Positions 22,660-34,522 of a stretch of DNA of 64,000 nt are shown piece by piece. Under the pieces are notes generated by a model. It saw only the letters and a program-made list of their open reading frames with translations, searched no databases and was not told where the DNA came from. How positions within the stretch are numbered: position 1 is the stretch's first letter; every line of letters begins with the position of its first letter. This DNA comes from Telopea speciosissima (Eukaryota > Streptophyta > Magnoliopsida > Proteales > Proteaceae), in contig NC_057925.1 in assembly GCF_018873765.1 (NCBI RefSeq), positions 45,353,010-45,417,009 of the forward strand, given 5' to 3'. A program made the position numbers and the translations under genes.

Positions 22660-23188
22660 AAATGGGTATCGGTAACTTGCAAAATCGATACGATACTGAT
22701 ACGGTATCGGCCTGGATCGACTGTGTCGAACAAAATTACCCCTGAATCTCCATAAAAAATGAGTTTCTGACCATTTTACCTCTTGTTTGTGCCGTGATAC
22801 GGTATCAATGACTAGCAAAATTGGTACGTATTTTGTTCAAAGAAGACCGATGAGGCTGAAATGTTGAATACATAATTAATTAAAAAGAAAAATTGAAGAA
22901 AAAAAACGAAGTAAAAAATGGGAGAGAGAAGAAGCGGGTGAGTGCTTCCAATTTTTACTATTTTAATGACAAAAATAGTAAAAAAATAGAAGAAGAATGA
23001 TAGGTTAAATAGATTAGCAGGTTACTAGGTGAAAAGGAAGGGCAATCTGGGTATTTAAAAACATGAGGGTAGAAGGAAATGTAGAAATTTAAAAGCAGGG
23101 TAGTTTTAGAAAAGAAGTTTAAAATAGGGTAGTTTTAGTAAATATAGGCTAAGTATAGGGTAGTGAAAGTAATTGCCCCTAAATAGAA

Positions 23189-23477
23189 TTGACAATGAAA
23201 TTGATCTCCATCGATATTGATCCCGATCTACCCAAAGTGATCAGGAATCAATCGAAATCGATCTAAACCTTAAAAATCCAGTATGAATCAACCAATTCGA
23301 ATAGACCAAAAACTCTGATGATTCCTCGAACCATGCATGAAATTGATAGTGAATTTTCTGGTATCAAATACCAACTTTCACACCACTTACGCCTTACACG
23401 CAATAAATACTAACTTCTAAGAAGTGTGTGGCCCTCTTGGATGGGATCCCCTTTCTAAGGCCCTTCCGTGAGAAATT
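23189..23477. other. Intergenic, ATCGAT-rich degenerate repeat
   Basis: Contains GATCGATAT/TCGAAATCGATC words similar to those at 24460-24650 and 25280-25345. No gene. Confidence 0.4.
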
Positions 23478-23632
23478 TTTATCCTCTCAATTTGCCTGCC
23501 CGTACTTGACATCAAGTACATCTAATAGAGGGAGGTGGACCCCACCTCGGGTAGGGGTAGGATAGTCATTTCCTACCCCCTCTGTTAGATGTTCTTGACG
23601 TCAAGTATGGACAGGCAAATTGAGAGGATAAA
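23478..23632. mobile_element. Fold-back MITE, 155 bp
   Basis: Nearly perfect inverted arms of about 54 bp begin TTTATCCTCTCAATTTGCCT and are separated by about 45 bp of loop. Mismatches are few (for example CCCGTACTTGACATCAAG versus TCCATACTTGACGTCAAG). No target duplication could be fixed. Confidence 0.85.
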
Positions 23633-23849
23633 GATTGTTTTGTGGGTCCCTTGTATGGCCGCAAATCCGCAATGTTTATGTTTGTTGTGCGTAATTGTGC
23701 GCAAGTTGGCATGGCTCATGTTGGCTGCATGGGCATAGTGGGTACTTGGGAGCCCTTTCTTTTCCTCTTCCATGCGAATTTGGCATGTTATGCTTCGTAT
23801 GTCCCTTGTGATCCTTATCCATTTAACAACTAACAACTGGTAAACCAGC

Positions 23850-24025
23850 AACTGCAAAGCCCAGTTGGTGACCCGTGGTGCGCTTCATGCCCATGCTCAC
23901 CAAGAGTTCTCGAGTTCGAGTCTCTTGACTGGTATCTTATCCCTTCCTCGGTTTATTCCCCCTTCCCCCTCTCCCCTCCCCTTTCTATCAAATATATATG
24001 TAAAGCTCCCATTTACCAAAAAACC
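23850..24025 (+). mobile_element. tRNA-derived SINE-like sequence
   Basis: A-box-like AGCCCAGTTGG (23858) and B-box-like GAGTTCGAGTCTC (about 23910), then a pyrimidine-rich body (CCCCCTTCCCCCTCTCCCC) and an A-rich end near 24025, give a SINE layout. No target duplication was confirmed. Confidence 0.55.
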
Positions 24026-25700
24026 TAACAACTGATAATATATATTTATTATTAATAATTTTAATATATATATATATATTTATTATTTTTCTTCTTTAGT
24101 AAAAAATTTTGTTCTTTAAATTTAAAAAAAAAAATGAAAATCAGAATCAGAAAAACTTATTTTGATTAGTCTCCTATAGGACCTTGAAAACTCTGTCAAA
24201 GACTAGATACAATGACACATCCAAAACTCTTATCGAATAAAGAACCAACCTAATTTTGCCAACTGCCAAAAAGCGAATAAAAGAAAAGTGGACCCTACTC
24301 ACCTTCAAACCCGTCCAAAGTTTCATTTCAATCTGAAAGTATATTATTAAAGGGCGTCTCCAATTCTACAGTACTGCTTGTAAGATAAAGTGTGTTCACA
24401 TTCGCTTTAAAGGGGTTCTTCTTTTAGAAATATTTCTTTCAAACCCTTGCACGGGTCAAGGAATCGATATCGGATTGATTGTATCGGTTGATTTTTATTG
24501 ATACAGATAAAGATTGATACCAATTCTTAATCAATACAAAACCAACCAAGGATAAAAATGTAAATTGAATTGATTTTTATGAAACTTTCGAGATAAAACT
24601 GTTTGATACGGGTTGTTCAAGATCAATATCGGCCAAGACGATACCAATTACTAGAACCCTGATCCCAAGTTATATTTACCCGACCAAAACTATTTTTCTT
24701 TTTCTGATTCTCTTAATAGAATAAAGGGAAGAAGAACTCTATGGGGGTGATACCAGCTGCACCCAAACAAAGAGAGGGCCAAATGATCAACCCACCGCCA
24801 TGAGTTGCAAATATGATATCCATACAGATGCTTCTGTGTGTGCTCCCTAATATATACAAGAATTACTCTCCAATAGACAAATGACACGTTTTGGGAGCCC
24901 AAGTTCAAAACCCTATGAACAATCCCACTTGTGATCAGTTCAAGAACGCAAGGACACCGTTAAGGCCAGGATTCCCTGGATTAATCAACAACTAAGTCCT
25001 CCACATGGCCACTCAACTTGAAACTCCTCACGACACCAGTTGCAAGATGGTTAGACGGTTCCCATTCACGAAGGGTGCGTTTGACATAAGCCAAGACCAC
25101 TTAGACTTGAGAGTTACGTGGACTCAAAACAATCCTCCTTGGACATATAAATATGGCTGCAATAACCCCAAGACATAAAAGCGAATTCATTCTATTGTTC
25201 TTTCGATCTTAGTTCCTCGGTACCTTTCTCTTGTTTCTCTGGTGTGCAATTTTCATCCCTTCTAGAATTTTTTAGAAAGAAAACAGGGATAATTCAAACC
25301 GATACAGATCGACACGGATCAATTCAAATCAGTATCGGTCGGTGTGTGACTGGTGACAACGATAGAAAGAAGAGAGAGAGAGAGAGAACGCCTCACTTGA
25401 GGAGATTAAAATCCGAGAGAGAGAGGATGCTGGCGGGAAACATCTACAGATCCCGAGAAGAATTTAATGACGTGGTCGTCAACGTGTCCCTAAACGAGAA
25501 GCATTACGTAATCAAGCCTTAGTAAGCCTTACAATCGAAGGAAACCATTCCACCAATTCAACTAAAACATAATTTTCATACAGTAATGCAATTATGCTAA
25601 TAAGCAAAGTAAACAGAGAGAGAGAGAGAGAGAGGGACGATCCTAAACTGTGAGTTATATAATCTTCGAATTTCGAACTGGACACGGATGAACTCTCGAA
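24026..25700. other. Intergenic, with a possible LTR promoter fragment
   Basis: An (AT)n tract lies at 24064-24080. Around 25010-25250 a stretch with ATATAAATATGG (25145-25156) followed by a CT-rich leader resembles a retroelement LTR, but no ends or PBS could be fixed. (GA)n occurs at 25370-25386 and 25615-25634. No coding region recognised. Confidence 0.4.
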
Positions 25701-25710
25701 AGAACGGCTC

Positions 25711-25733
25711 TCTCTCTCTCTCTCTCTCTCTCA
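25711..25733 (+). promoter_or_regulatory. (CT)n tract in the likely 5' leader of the membrane-protein gene
   Basis: A run of about eleven CT units lies 255 bp upstream of the start codon at 25988. CT-rich tracts are common just downstream of plant core promoters and in 5' leaders, so transcription probably starts near here; no convincing TATA box was seen. Confidence 0.4.
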
Positions 25734-25987
25734 GCTTTAAGACTCAACTGCTTCTCTGTTATCTCTGGGGTTTCAGAATTTCGATTTCTGCATTGGTATT
25801 TGCGTGCGTGCAGTAACGACTAACGAGGTCATCCATCTTTTGTGCTCCTCGTCCCATCACCGCCGTGGACGTTTCCCTTGGGAACTCCTCACGAGCATTT
25901 TGCACACTCAAACGCGTTTATGGTGATTGCTCCTCCACCTCTTTCTCCCCTTCTTCGGTTGTTCCACTTCCTCCCTCATGGTATTTC

Positions 25988-28900
25988 ATGGATCAAAGTT
26001 TCAGGTTCTCTTCCCCCCCCCCCCTCCCTCCCCCGATTTCTTCTTCCTTCCCCTTACAGTTTCATTTGCTTCTTAAATTCAGCTTGTGTTCGAAATTCTC
26101 TAATTGCTGTGTTTTGGGTCGACTTTGCAGCAGTTTCTGGATTTCGCATTTGTACTCTGCTCTTCTAACAGAGCTTAGAGTAGGATACCACCGATGGGGA
26201 CAAACGGAAACGGCCAATGTTCCTTCCCTCTAACAAGTTTACAAATTGGGTAGGCTTTCTTCCTTCCATTTGGTGCATTTGTCGAGCAATTGATTTTGTC
26301 TATTCAAAACTGTTTCAATTCATCGGGGGGTCTGAATTTGTGCGTTCATGCTGCAGCTACATTAATCAGTTTAATATGATTTCATTCAAATCGATTTTAT
26401 ATGCCTTTTCTTCTTCTCTTTTCAACTTGTACAGTTGTACTGAACTCAACGACATCCCAAAGCATTAGATTCTTAAGATAGATTTGAAATTATATATCTC
26501 TACATTGAGTTTGGATACTGTTACTGAACTAATATAGTATCATATGCTGGGTGAGTGTGTTTTTGCTGAGTGCCAATTCCAATAAGAGCTGAACCATGTA
26601 GAATCTTAAGGTTTTCCTGGGGAAGGTTATCTTTCTCAAGACAAGGATGTGAAAGATTGATGATTACGGATGTCCCAAGGTTCTATGTTGCCCGTGTGTT
26701 CGTTTGTTGTCCATACATGATCTTTGAGAGTGACACAGGTCAATTGTTCTTTCTAGGCTAAGTGTCCCCATTCTTAATTCCTTGGCAACATTGATGTTGA
26801 ACCTATTTCTTTGATTTCAAAATAACTCACATCGCTTGGATCAATCAATCAAACCATGTTACTTAAAGAATATCCTTCTTTTCAGAAAGAAATATCCTTG
26901 TTATTTGCTACCAAATGTTCCACAATGTGTAGAGCTGTTCTTTTGACGATAGAATCTCAGAAGTGTAGTATTGGTCCACAATCCACATAATCTAAAGTGT
27001 ATGCTGAAGGTTTACATGGATGAGTAGTGGAATTCTATTTTCTCAACTTTCACTGAATTTTTATTTTGACTACATGTTTCTTGAAGAAACTTAGGAAGAA
27101 GTTTGCTGCTGTTGTGGGTGATTCTCTCATACCTTATACCTTTTTTTTTACTTTTTTTTGGGATCAGTTTTCATACCTTATACTTTGTTATTACTGATGA
27201 GTAGGAAAATCACAAGGTGTTAGTATTTTGAAAAAAAAAAAGGAATGCAGTTGTCATTTTACAGGTTGATTGCCACTTAATGTACCAGGGTTCATTTACA
27301 AATGTATTATAACAATGTTGGATGATTTTAAGTTTATTGGTATTCTCTTAGGGGATAAAGCTGATTGGAGGACAAGGATCATGTAGCCAACCCCATTTAG
27401 TTGGGATAAGGCTTAGTAGTTGTTGGTATTATCTTAGGGGATTTAACTGAACACAACAATCTCCACCAGCGATAAACAGGTCTAAACAGATTTATTTAGA
27501 TGGTTCATTGTTATAAATCCACTTTAAACTGTCAAGTTTATCATCTAACAGCCATAATGGTTATTTGGGAAGAATACAGCAATTATAGCATGGTTCTTAC
27601 TCCAAATGCATCCCCTCCCCCGAAAGAAGGAAAATTTCTTAGCCTCACATAAAAAACAAAGCATGATCTCTCTCTCTCTCTCATATAAGACTCCATACAC
27701 TATATGTTTGACACATATCAAAGGTAGACCATAGTACTTTGGTCTTTGAGTGGCCCTAGATTTTAATTTTGGAGTAATATCTGTGGTTTTTGAGATTATT
27801 GATTGTATTATGCCCTTAGAAATAGCTATTATAATCTTCTGAATTGTGTATTTCATTTGTGCAACTTATTCTGTTCTCAATCACAGTAGCCTGTCACAAA
27901 AGGGAATGAATTAAGCTTCATTTACTCACACGTAATGCTTTTTTTTTACATTGATATTTAGCTGAACTAATGCTTCCACTATGAACAATTACACCTTGCT
28001 TTTGTGCTTTTGTACTACAGGGACTTACAGTCCTATCTTTCACATCTTAGCCTTTTTCTTCCCCCTGAGACAAAAAAAATCTACATATTGGTGGACAACC
28101 AACCATGGAAAAACTTGGATTCACGGGTTGCACACCTGTGGCAATTGATGGTTACCAAGGTTGGAACAAATACCTTCATGTATGAAATTTCAGTTGACTT
28201 CTATGTTGATACAAACATGACTTTTTTCCTCTCTTTCTTGTGGTATAAAAGACTTATAAGTGGTGTAATATATATTTCTCTACAGTCCAGATTGTCCCCA
28301 TTTGCAAACACTAGAGTGCGACGAGAGAGAAAGGATCTTGGAAAGACGGTTGATTTGAAGAATGGTTCCAGTTCCTACTCGAGTAAAGCAAATAAATTTG
28401 AGAGATGGTTCCAATTGATCGAGGCAGCAACATTGTCACAGAAGAACTCTTTGCTGCCTGTGAAAAAACTGAAGAATTCTTTGCTCTCAAGCCATGACTT
28501 GTGTCGGACCCTGCATGGATTTATTGTATTTGAGGTTGCATGGGCTGATGTCCGTGGTATTAACTATTTGAATGAGCTTCAGGTACTGTATGTGTGTGTG
28601 TGCTTAATGCACCCTCTCTTTTTGTTTTTCTGTAGCTACTGTTGGCCATAATAGATTCTGTATCCAATCGCAGACAGATACATCAATGGCAATAGAGGCT
28701 AAATTGATGAAACGGTGGGAGTTTGATAGTATACAAAAAGCTACAGCATCAGTTTCTGCGTGGTTCTCTGGGACACAATCTGAACAGAACCTCTTGAAGG
28801 AATATCTCAGTTCCATCATTGGTACTCCTTTGTACTCCCATACTACTTGATTTAGTTAAAGTGAAGGCACAACAGGAAATGAATTCGTCGGGTCATTGTC

Positions 28901-31900
28901 CTTTCTACCCTTCTCTGCATCGGTTGTCACCCTTGCCACCCCCACCAGTCATATAAAACACAAATGACAATGTAGCACAAAGAATTCATGGGCCCAAATA
29001 GTTGCTTTTCAATTTTTATTTTGAAGGGCATGTAAAATTAGAAAGCTTGATTTCGAGATTTTGTCTTGAAATTTAGTAGAAGTCTATTTATGACATGTCA
29101 ATGATTTTTGTCCTGGTAGACAATTGAACAATCCTTATTCATATACTAACAGCTAATTAGTTTTTACTAGTAATTGACACAATATACTATAGCATCAAAC
29201 AATATTTATAGGTAGTAGATATTAGAGGGTATTAATTATTTTCTCTGAAGAATTAATAAGTGTTAAGACATTATTACCATATTAAGGTATTCATATTGGA
29301 GGGCTAGCTATAGATAATTTCCTTAAAAGTCCTCTTCGGTCCACTCCGTCAAATGGTGAGTTCTAGGCCCTTGCATGTATCCCATAAGAGCAGGGGCAGG
29401 ATGTACTGTTTCCATCACCTGACCTGACTTAGTCATTCTTGGTTTAATCATTGATTTCTTTTGACTAATGCAGTTTGGAAACCTTACAGGAGAGGTGTTT
29501 TATGATACTCAAGAATATTTATCAATGATCGACCCTACTGATGGTGGTGACAATATTTGTATTGACATTGGGTGCGGTGAAGACGAATGCCCTGGTGACC
29601 TTGGTGGCAATTTTAACGTATACCCTGCAAATTCTGAATACAGAATGCTCACATATGACACAGCTCCGCCACCTACTGGCCTATACAAGAGAAGAAAAAT
29701 AACAAACTACAATAGTGCTTGTGGGGACGTTGATGCATTTTCTGAGAAAACTCACTCTGAAATTGGTAGCACACCAAAACATAAGGGTACTTCAATTTCT
29801 GCCAGTAGTGATAGTGAAATTGCAGTTGAAGCTACCCAGTACAGGAATGTCTTGATTTTGTTCAAGTTCAATGACCCTTATCTTCCATTTATATTGAGGC
29901 CCATCATAATGTCTGATCTGCGATTACTTACGTTGGTGGAGTCGAGGCTTCCCTCTTGGGTTATTTTTCTTCAGTCATATCCAGTATTTTGCCATCTCTA
30001 TCGTCCATGGATGTGTCCTCTAGCAAGAGCTCTGTATGTGCTGATTTCAATTGTCACAGTGCTTATAGGGTTTTATGACCTGTATAAAAATGTCCCGCTT
30101 CTGAAGGCTACTGCATCACGATTGTGTGGGCCCCTTGTTGACTGGATGGAAACTTGGGAGATGATTTCACGGATTAAGTACTTAGGGACTATGCTATTCC
30201 TACATAATTTTGAGAAAGCTATTAAATGGTTTTTAATGATTACTCGGGCTATTAGATCATTTCTTTCAGTTCTGACACAACCAATGGCTGGGCCTCTTGT
30301 TGATCTTTTTGGTTTCCTTCTCCCCATCTGGAATCTATGTCTCCAAGTAGTAGGAAGCTTTTGTTCGGTTATGTGGGTTTCAATTAGGTCTTCTTGCAGC
30401 TTAGTGGTGGACCTTGTGGAAATCTTATTCTTTCCAGTGCAGTCGATCCTTTCTTTCATATGGATCATAGGTATGAAATCAGCTGAGTTTGTTTTATTTG
30501 CCAGCCAAACTTTTATTGTCGTATTGTATTGACACTATCATTTGTTGATTTTTATTTTGTCACAGGCTCCTCCATTCTGTACCCAATATTTTGGGTCATC
30601 TCGGAAGTACTTTACACACCTATCCGCCTGGTTCTTTCGATTGGAAGTTCTGTATCTTTTGTCTATTCCGCTGTATATGATTTTGTGGAAGATATTTGTC
30701 TGTCCATCAGTAGTATATTTCAGTTTGCATCGGCTTCTGAGGCAACGATGAGCACATATGAAGTTTCCATGTGGCGTTCACTTTGGAATGATCTTTTCTC
30801 CCAGGTATTTAAGAATTCTATATGACCTTGCACTAATATTATTGAGTTGCATTCCATAGTTGTACTTATCAAATTAACTTTTCTTCTTCCTTGCAGGTTT
30901 TCCGTGCTCTTCGAAGCATAGTAAATGGCTTTGTTGCCTTCTTTGCAACCTGCAATAGGCACCGCTTAAGGTATGTTCTAGCCGTATATATTTCCTTTTT
31001 TCCCCCTTTCTTATCCATATTACTCTATGTTTTCTTGTAAAATGTTGATGACATCTTCCATAAAACAAGGTGTTATATTACACCTGATGTGCCATACCTG
31101 GATAAGATATAGATGAGATAACAAAAGCAAGAATTCTGCTCTACGACTTTAAGGTAAAGGACTTGGACTGAAACCAGGTTTATATGACAGTTATCAACTA
31201 AATATGTATTTGGAGAATGATTGATAGATGTACCTGGCTGTCACTTGCAATCAAATTTTCTGAAAACGTATTATATAAAAATCAAATGAAGCATTACAGT
31301 GAGACATTTAAGATCTCTAACAATAGAGCTAGGATACATTGTTGAGTTAATCACACCAATAGGTGTTCCCTAAAAAATGCGAGGGAAGGATTGCTGTCAA
31401 CATAACCTGCTTTAGTAAGATTTGTATGGTTTGTACATATCTACCAGCTTACAGCTCAAGTCTCTCGCTGAGAACAGTGGCAATGAGTTCATAATAGTTG
31501 TCTTGGCTTCCCCTAAGCCCCACCTAGGCCTCGGCTACAACTTGGCTGTAGCCTTGGTTACCAAGGCCTTGCTTTAGGCATCATCATCTTAGTCACCTAT
31601 GCCAGGTTTCGACCTAGGCGAATGCTATTTTAGGTTTTAGTTTCTTCTTCTTTTTTTTTTTCTTTTTGTTTTCAACTCATGTATGGTTTTATGCTTTTAT
31701 GGTGCACCTTATTGCAGCTTATGATGTCTTAAGGGGGGTTAAAATTAACAAATTAATATAGTTATGTCCTAAAATCATGGTAATTAGAAAAACACACACT
31801 GTCTTGATCATTTATTGCATGTTTCAAAAGAATGTTGTATTGTCATTGTATGATTGGTGAAGGCTTAATGTCTCCCCTTTTGTTCATAGTGTATATTAGC

Positions 31901-33787
31901 TCTAAGTATACTAAATGTTAACATAACTTGGTTAGAATATAAGTAAACAATAAGTCTAATGAGATAACCTGAAAGGTCCTAAACTAAACTTGCTTTATGC
32001 ATGCCTTAACCAATAAGGCCTTGCCTATGTGGTGCCTTTGGCCCGTAGACCCCAAGGCTCCCAGCCAGAACCTTGGCTCACCTTGGACCTCGAAGACCAT
32101 GATGAGTTCAATTGTTGCCTGAAGGTCAACCATGTCAATTGGAGTGATTGTGTGCTAATTCATAGGGGTGGATGAATCACATCCTTACAGTTTTATACAG
32201 TGTATTTCCAGTACATCAATGAAAATTTGGCAAGACATTGACGTCCTTAGACTCTTTGATAGCTGGATTGAAGTGCTTCACTTTTGTAGCCTCTGTGGTT
32301 CAACTAATTGACATTCAAAACAACTTTTGCTCTTGCCTATGCTAAAGCTTTACAAAGAATGTCAAAGAGGGTGTCAGCATACATTACTAATGCTATTGCT
32401 CACCAACCTGAAGAGAGAGAGAGAGAGAGGTGGGGGGGGCGGAGGGAAGAATAATGGATTAGAGTATGGAAAGATCTGAAAGGAATTGTATTGAGAAAAT
32501 ATATATTTTTCTTTCGTCCAGGGCCTATGGAAAAGTGACATGGTACAGATTTAGAGGAGCTAGAAGAACAAGGGCCAGTCCAGAAATGACTTTGGAGAGA
32601 AGCGAGAAATAGAGTTGAATGGCATATCAGGATTTGTGTGGCCTACCCCATTTCCCAAACACAATACTAATGAAGGGAATTTTAGTAAAATATCATCAAT
32701 AGTTAAGCTGGACTAACACCATTGTTGCTTGGGGCACCAAACACAATGTATATAATGTTGGGAACTCTGACCTAAGATACCCAAAAGGCAAGCAATCTTA
32801 GGTGTTATTTACCCATCTAATGAATTCTGTTTCTTTAAATGAGGCAGCCTTTAGTTATAAGTGTGAGTTCTGACATGGAATCTTCTCCATTTATATGAGA
32901 CCACCACTACCTGGGCATCAACCGGTGGCAGAACCTAATATTTCCAATTTAACAGGGTTCTTATTCATTTCACATTGATCGATTCTCCTTTAAAAAAAAA
33001 GAAGATAAGATCTAGAATTTTGGAAATGTTATTTGGAATTTTATTGGAAATGTTCTGAAACTTAAAACCATTTTTTAATTACAAAATGATGAACATCAAG
33101 ACATCTCATATCCTATCATTCCTTTTACCTTTTTTTGTTCTACTAATGTTTTGGAGTTGGATATTTGTTGGTCCTGACACGTTTCTTCACCTCCCCCCCC
33201 CCCCCCAAATCTTAATGAACACCACTAACGACATTCTTATATGTGCTTTTGTGCAGTATCTATAACCATATGCTGGAATTTCACCGGCAATTATCTTGCC
33301 TATCCCACAGATCAAGGACCCAGGACTCCAGTCATTGTAGACAGAAATTTGGAGCTCAGGATTTGGTAAGTTCTTGAATCATTGCCACAAAAACAAACAA
33401 ATGTCAAACCTCGAATGCCCACTTTCCATTTTTCTCACATTTGTTGTCAAGCAAAAGAAATTCATCATGTTGTATCCTCTGGTACTAGCTATTATATGGA
33501 GACATAATTATCTATTTGTGCTTAGCTAGCTACAATTATTTGATGTTATGAATCTGGAGTCTCATTTATCTTTTGGTTGATTTCTTTGGTTTTGACTGAC
33601 AGTTGGGTGCAAGGAACAGCCATGTCAAGTAAGTCCAAAACTCAGTTTTGAGTTCCAGTAGGAAGTAATTTTTAACTGTGGTTGAAATCCAAGAATCTAT
33701 TTGAACTGCAGACACTCCCAGCAGACAATAGAAAAAGCACGGATGAGACTACCGCTGAGGGACATACAGGTCAATGACAGATATTAG
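25988..33787 (+). CDS. Conserved plant membrane protein of unknown function, ten exons, 701 residues
   Basis: The exon model is 25988-26004, 28021-28159, 28286-28582, 28674-28821, 29490-30470, 30566-30804, 30897-30970, 33257-33365, 33603-33628 and 33712-33787. All junctions are GT-AG and all phases join, giving 702 codons including TAG. The first exon encodes only MDQSF plus a split Arg. The N-terminal half is soluble (ILVDNQPW, AHLWQLMVTKSRLSPFANTR, FIVFEVAWADVRGINYLNEL, AKLMKRWEFDSIQKA). The C-terminal half is strongly hydrophobic: about 381-399, 470-499, 504-528 and 529-570 can span membranes. The tail is basic. I recognise the sequence as a conserved land-plant family annotated only as uncharacterised, with no known reaction. 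The short first exon and its start are the least certain part; the phase fit (AG plus G) supports it. Intron 7 (2.3 kb) contains a transposon. The exon 4 to 5 acceptor is taken at 29489, not at the earlier AG at 29473, because only this keeps frame. Confidence 0.85.
27373..27426 (+). mobile_element. Au-SINE/RTE-type 3' end fragment in intron 1
   Basis: ATGTAGCCAACCCCATTTAG followed by TTGGGATAAGGCTTAGTAGT and TGTTGG matches the 3' end known from plant Au SINEs and RTE LINEs, normally GTAGCCGACCCCATTTAG-TTGGGATAAGGCTT with a TTG-rich tail. Only this 3' part is recognisable. It lies in the first intron of the gene at 25988. Confidence 0.7.
31492..32101. mobile_element. hAT-type non-autonomous element in intron 7 of the membrane-protein gene
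   Basis: ATGAGTTCA occurs at 31483-31491 and 32102-32110. The 610 bp between have CCTAGGC/GCCTTGG-rich ends in opposite orientation (CCACCTAGGCCTCGGC on the left; CCTTGGACCTCGAAG on the right), a composition typical of a common plant hAT-related repeat. An 8-bp duplication (TGAGTTCA) with one further shared base fits hAT. The terminal repeats themselves are weakly matched, so the superfamily is tentative. Confidence 0.65.
32411..32448. repeat. (GA)n and G-run microsatellite in intron 7
   Basis: Nine GA units followed by GGTGGGGGGGGCGG. Another C-run of 14 lies at 33193-33206 just upstream of exon 8. Confidence 0.8.
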
Positions 33788-34282
33788 AATTGCATATTTG
33801 CCTCTCATCTGAGCCACAGATCTTGGTAGAACTCCATTCAGTTTGTAGTTTCTATTCATTATCCATTCTTTTCACAGTCAACTCTTCTCAGCCTTTCCTG
33901 ATGTAAATATTCATAAGAAAGCATGTGAAGTGCCCCCAATCCTCTTTTTTTTTTGTTTTTCTTCCCTCCTGCAGTCCCATCATTGTAATTATGTCAGCCA
34001 TCAAATTCTTATGTAAGTTTCCATTATAGTAATGTTGATCTTCAAATGTGATTTTTCTGTCAGCTGGTTGGTCTTCAGAGGTCCTGTTGTTGAAAGGTTT
34101 GTCATCGTTAGTTGAGAATTGAGCCATATCTCTCAGATTATAGAATCGAAATATATCCAACAAAGGAATAATAAAGTAGGGGGGGCCTATGTACCACTTC
34201 ATAACTGCCCAACATTTTGCTTTAGGCCTCGAAGGCCTCTAAATGGAATGAATAAAATAAATTTTAAAAAAAAAAAAAGCAT
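33788..34282. other. 3' flank of the membrane-protein gene
   Basis: Probable 3' UTR and downstream DNA. AATGAATAAAATAAA at about 34241-34255 could act as a polyadenylation signal about 460 bp after the stop. A following A13 run (34266-34278) adjoins the RTE LINE end. No gene. Confidence 0.4.
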
Positions 34283-34522
34283 CACATCATCACAATCCAA
34301 CTAAATGGGGTTGACCGCCTGGATCTTTGATCTTCAATTAATACTATTTGAGGTTATACTAAGAACAAGGTCTAAGCTAAGCCTGTCTTTCTGCAGCAGT
34401 TCTTCTAATGTTATCTTAGGCATGTCTTTGGTTCTTTTGATTCCTTCAATAAGGATTAGGTCACTCCTTTGAATTAGGGTATCTGAAAGCCTTTGTTGAG
34501 CATGACTGTAGACATTGAATTT
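34283..34522 (-). mobile_element. 3' end of an RTE-type LINE (end of reverse-transcriptase ORF)
   Basis: The minus-strand frame reads SDLILIEGIKRTKDMPKITL, then EELLQKDRLSLDLV and, after the end of the open frame, RSKIQAVNPI. This corresponds to the C-terminus of plant RTE LINE polyproteins (R-RGRPKKTLEEVIRKDL followed by W-RIHVADP), just before the PTKLG-like 3' end (CCATTTAGTTGG inverted at 34298-34309). It is 5'-truncated at 34523, where an LTR begins. The same 3' word appears in intron 1 (27373). Confidence 0.7.

Larger units (their letters stand above)
18258..23179. mobile_element. Long-TIR Mutator-like element with perfect 9-bp target duplication, interrupted by a nested element
   Basis: TAAATAGAA occurs at 18249-18257 and 23180-23188, immediately outside inverted terminal arms. 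The right arm is about 22856-23179. The left arm is split: 18258 to about 18392 (containing CCTATATTTACTAAAACTA and CCTCATGTTTTTAAATACCC) continues at about 22409-22572 (GTAACCTACTAATCTATTTA). Both parts match the right arm inverted. Removing the insert leaves an element of roughly 0.9 kb with arms of about 300 bp. No transposase was recognised. The 9-bp duplication plus long arms argue for the Mutator superfamily. Confidence 0.85.

Noticed and set aside
23850-23945. tRNA gene
   Set aside because: Has A- and B-box-like words but no proper acceptor or anticodon stem; treated as SINE-like.
28004-28651. 215-codon plus-strand frame read as one protein
   Set aside because: It runs through introns; only 28021-28159 and 28286-28582 are exons.
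30073-30468. 131-codon minus-strand frame
   Set aside because: It is antisense to exon 5 of the membrane-protein gene, whose plus-strand frame is strongly supported.
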